Assembly (NCBI GenBank): GCA_913040765.1
Contig: CAJWIA010000070.1
Coordinates: 1 to 7,128, forward strand
Length of the DNA: 7,128 bases
Origin: an uncultured Anaerolineales bacterium
GTDB lineage: Bacteria > Chloroflexota > Anaerolineae > Anaerolineales > UBA11657
Direction: 5' to 3'
Shown here: in pieces, positions 6,916 to 7,128 of the stretch
Layout of the letters: each line of letters opens with the position of its first letter
Numbering within the stretch: position 1 is the first letter of the stretch
Notes under the pieces: model-generated
The model's database searches: none
The model's input: only the letters and a program-made list of their open reading frames with translations
What the model was told of the DNA's origin: nothing
Translations under genes and position numbers: made by a program

Positions 6916-7128
6916 TTGCGAGAGCAACTCGTCAACCTAGAAAATAACGACGATTACCATTCAGCCCGAGACAAAATGGGTCAAGTCCAGGTAGATAGGA
7001 TCTTATTGGTCTGGCCAAAACCCACTCGAGGCCAAAATATTCCTCTATCCAGAAGACTTGACGTATTACTGATGCATCGTCATGCTACTAGATTAGGAGC
7101 ACATCTAGGAATAGTAACTGACCACGAG
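6916..7128 (+). CDS. Conserved Chloroflexota-type protein of unknown function, N-terminal part
   Basis: The frame is open for 71 codons to the right edge, so the gene is truncated by the window. The proposed start is TTG, four bases after the alaS stop, in a different frame. No ATG occurs before codon 21 (6976), and that ATG would remove the DDYHSARDKM segment at residues 12-21 that looks conserved. RILLVWPK follows at about 28-35, then a basic stretch and LSRRLDVLLMHRHATRLGAHLGIVTDHE at the edge. The pattern (a hydrophobic beta-strand ending in WP, an RRLD-x-x-L-x-x-RHA-RLGA helix, then a strand ending in VT) recalls the N-terminus of large Chloroflexota proteins that are sometimes loosely annotated as baseplate J-like. 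That resemblance is from memory, and no biochemical role can be given. Close spacing suggests co-transcription with alaS. Confidence 0.7.
   Translation, partial: MREQLVNLENNDDYHSARDKMGQVQVDRILLVWPKPTRGQNIPLSRRLDVLLMHRHATRLGAHLGIVTDHE

Noticed and set aside
1..7128. CRISPR arrays, tRNA or rRNA genes, insertion sequences, attachment sites
   Set aside because: No regularly spaced repeats, cloverleaf-like or rRNA-like sequence, transposase or terminal repeats were seen on either strand.

Overview
The window is ordinary AT-rich chromosomal bacterial DNA with no sign of a mobile element, CRISPR array or RNA gene. Protein signatures suggest Chloroflexota (inference). The SEDS protein is the long form with extra N-terminal membrane helices. 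The partial gene at the right edge resembles a protein family I remember from Chloroflexota, with a DD-x-S-x-RDKM and RILLVWP N-terminus. I could not run a search to confirm either point.

Layout, left to right. (1) The C-terminal part of a divergent LytR-CpsA-Psr (LCP)-like envelope protein enters from the left edge and ends at 507. (2) A roughly 100 bp gap with a possible promoter leads to mtnP (611-1480, 5'-methylthioadenosine phosphorylase). A SEDS-family peptidoglycan polymerase of the FtsW/RodA/SpoVE type (1481-2806) follows with no gap, its GTG directly after the mtnP TAA in the same frame. (3) tyrS (4084-2867, minus strand) converges on the SEDS gene across a 60 bp gap. (4) tyrS and alaS (4194-6911, plus strand) diverge from a compact 109 bp control region. 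(5) A new gene starts at a TTG four bases after the alaS stop and runs off the right edge.

The two synthetases charge tRNA-Tyr and tRNA-Ala for translation. mtnP recycles the methylthioadenosine made by polyamine synthesis and other S-adenosylmethionine reactions. The LCP-like and SEDS proteins belong to cell-envelope construction; the SEDS gene keeps its key residues, which suggests a cell that makes peptidoglycan.

The most notable part is the tyrS/alaS control region. Two near-consensus housekeeping promoters, each with a perfect TATAAT and a 17 bp spacer, stand back to back with their -35 hexamers overlapping by five bases, so two polymerases probably cannot bind at once. Both predicted leaders are only about 20-25 nt, which leaves no room for a T-box. 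Each also contains a tiny reading frame that stops exactly at the synthetase start codon. I see no wholly new multi-gene system here.
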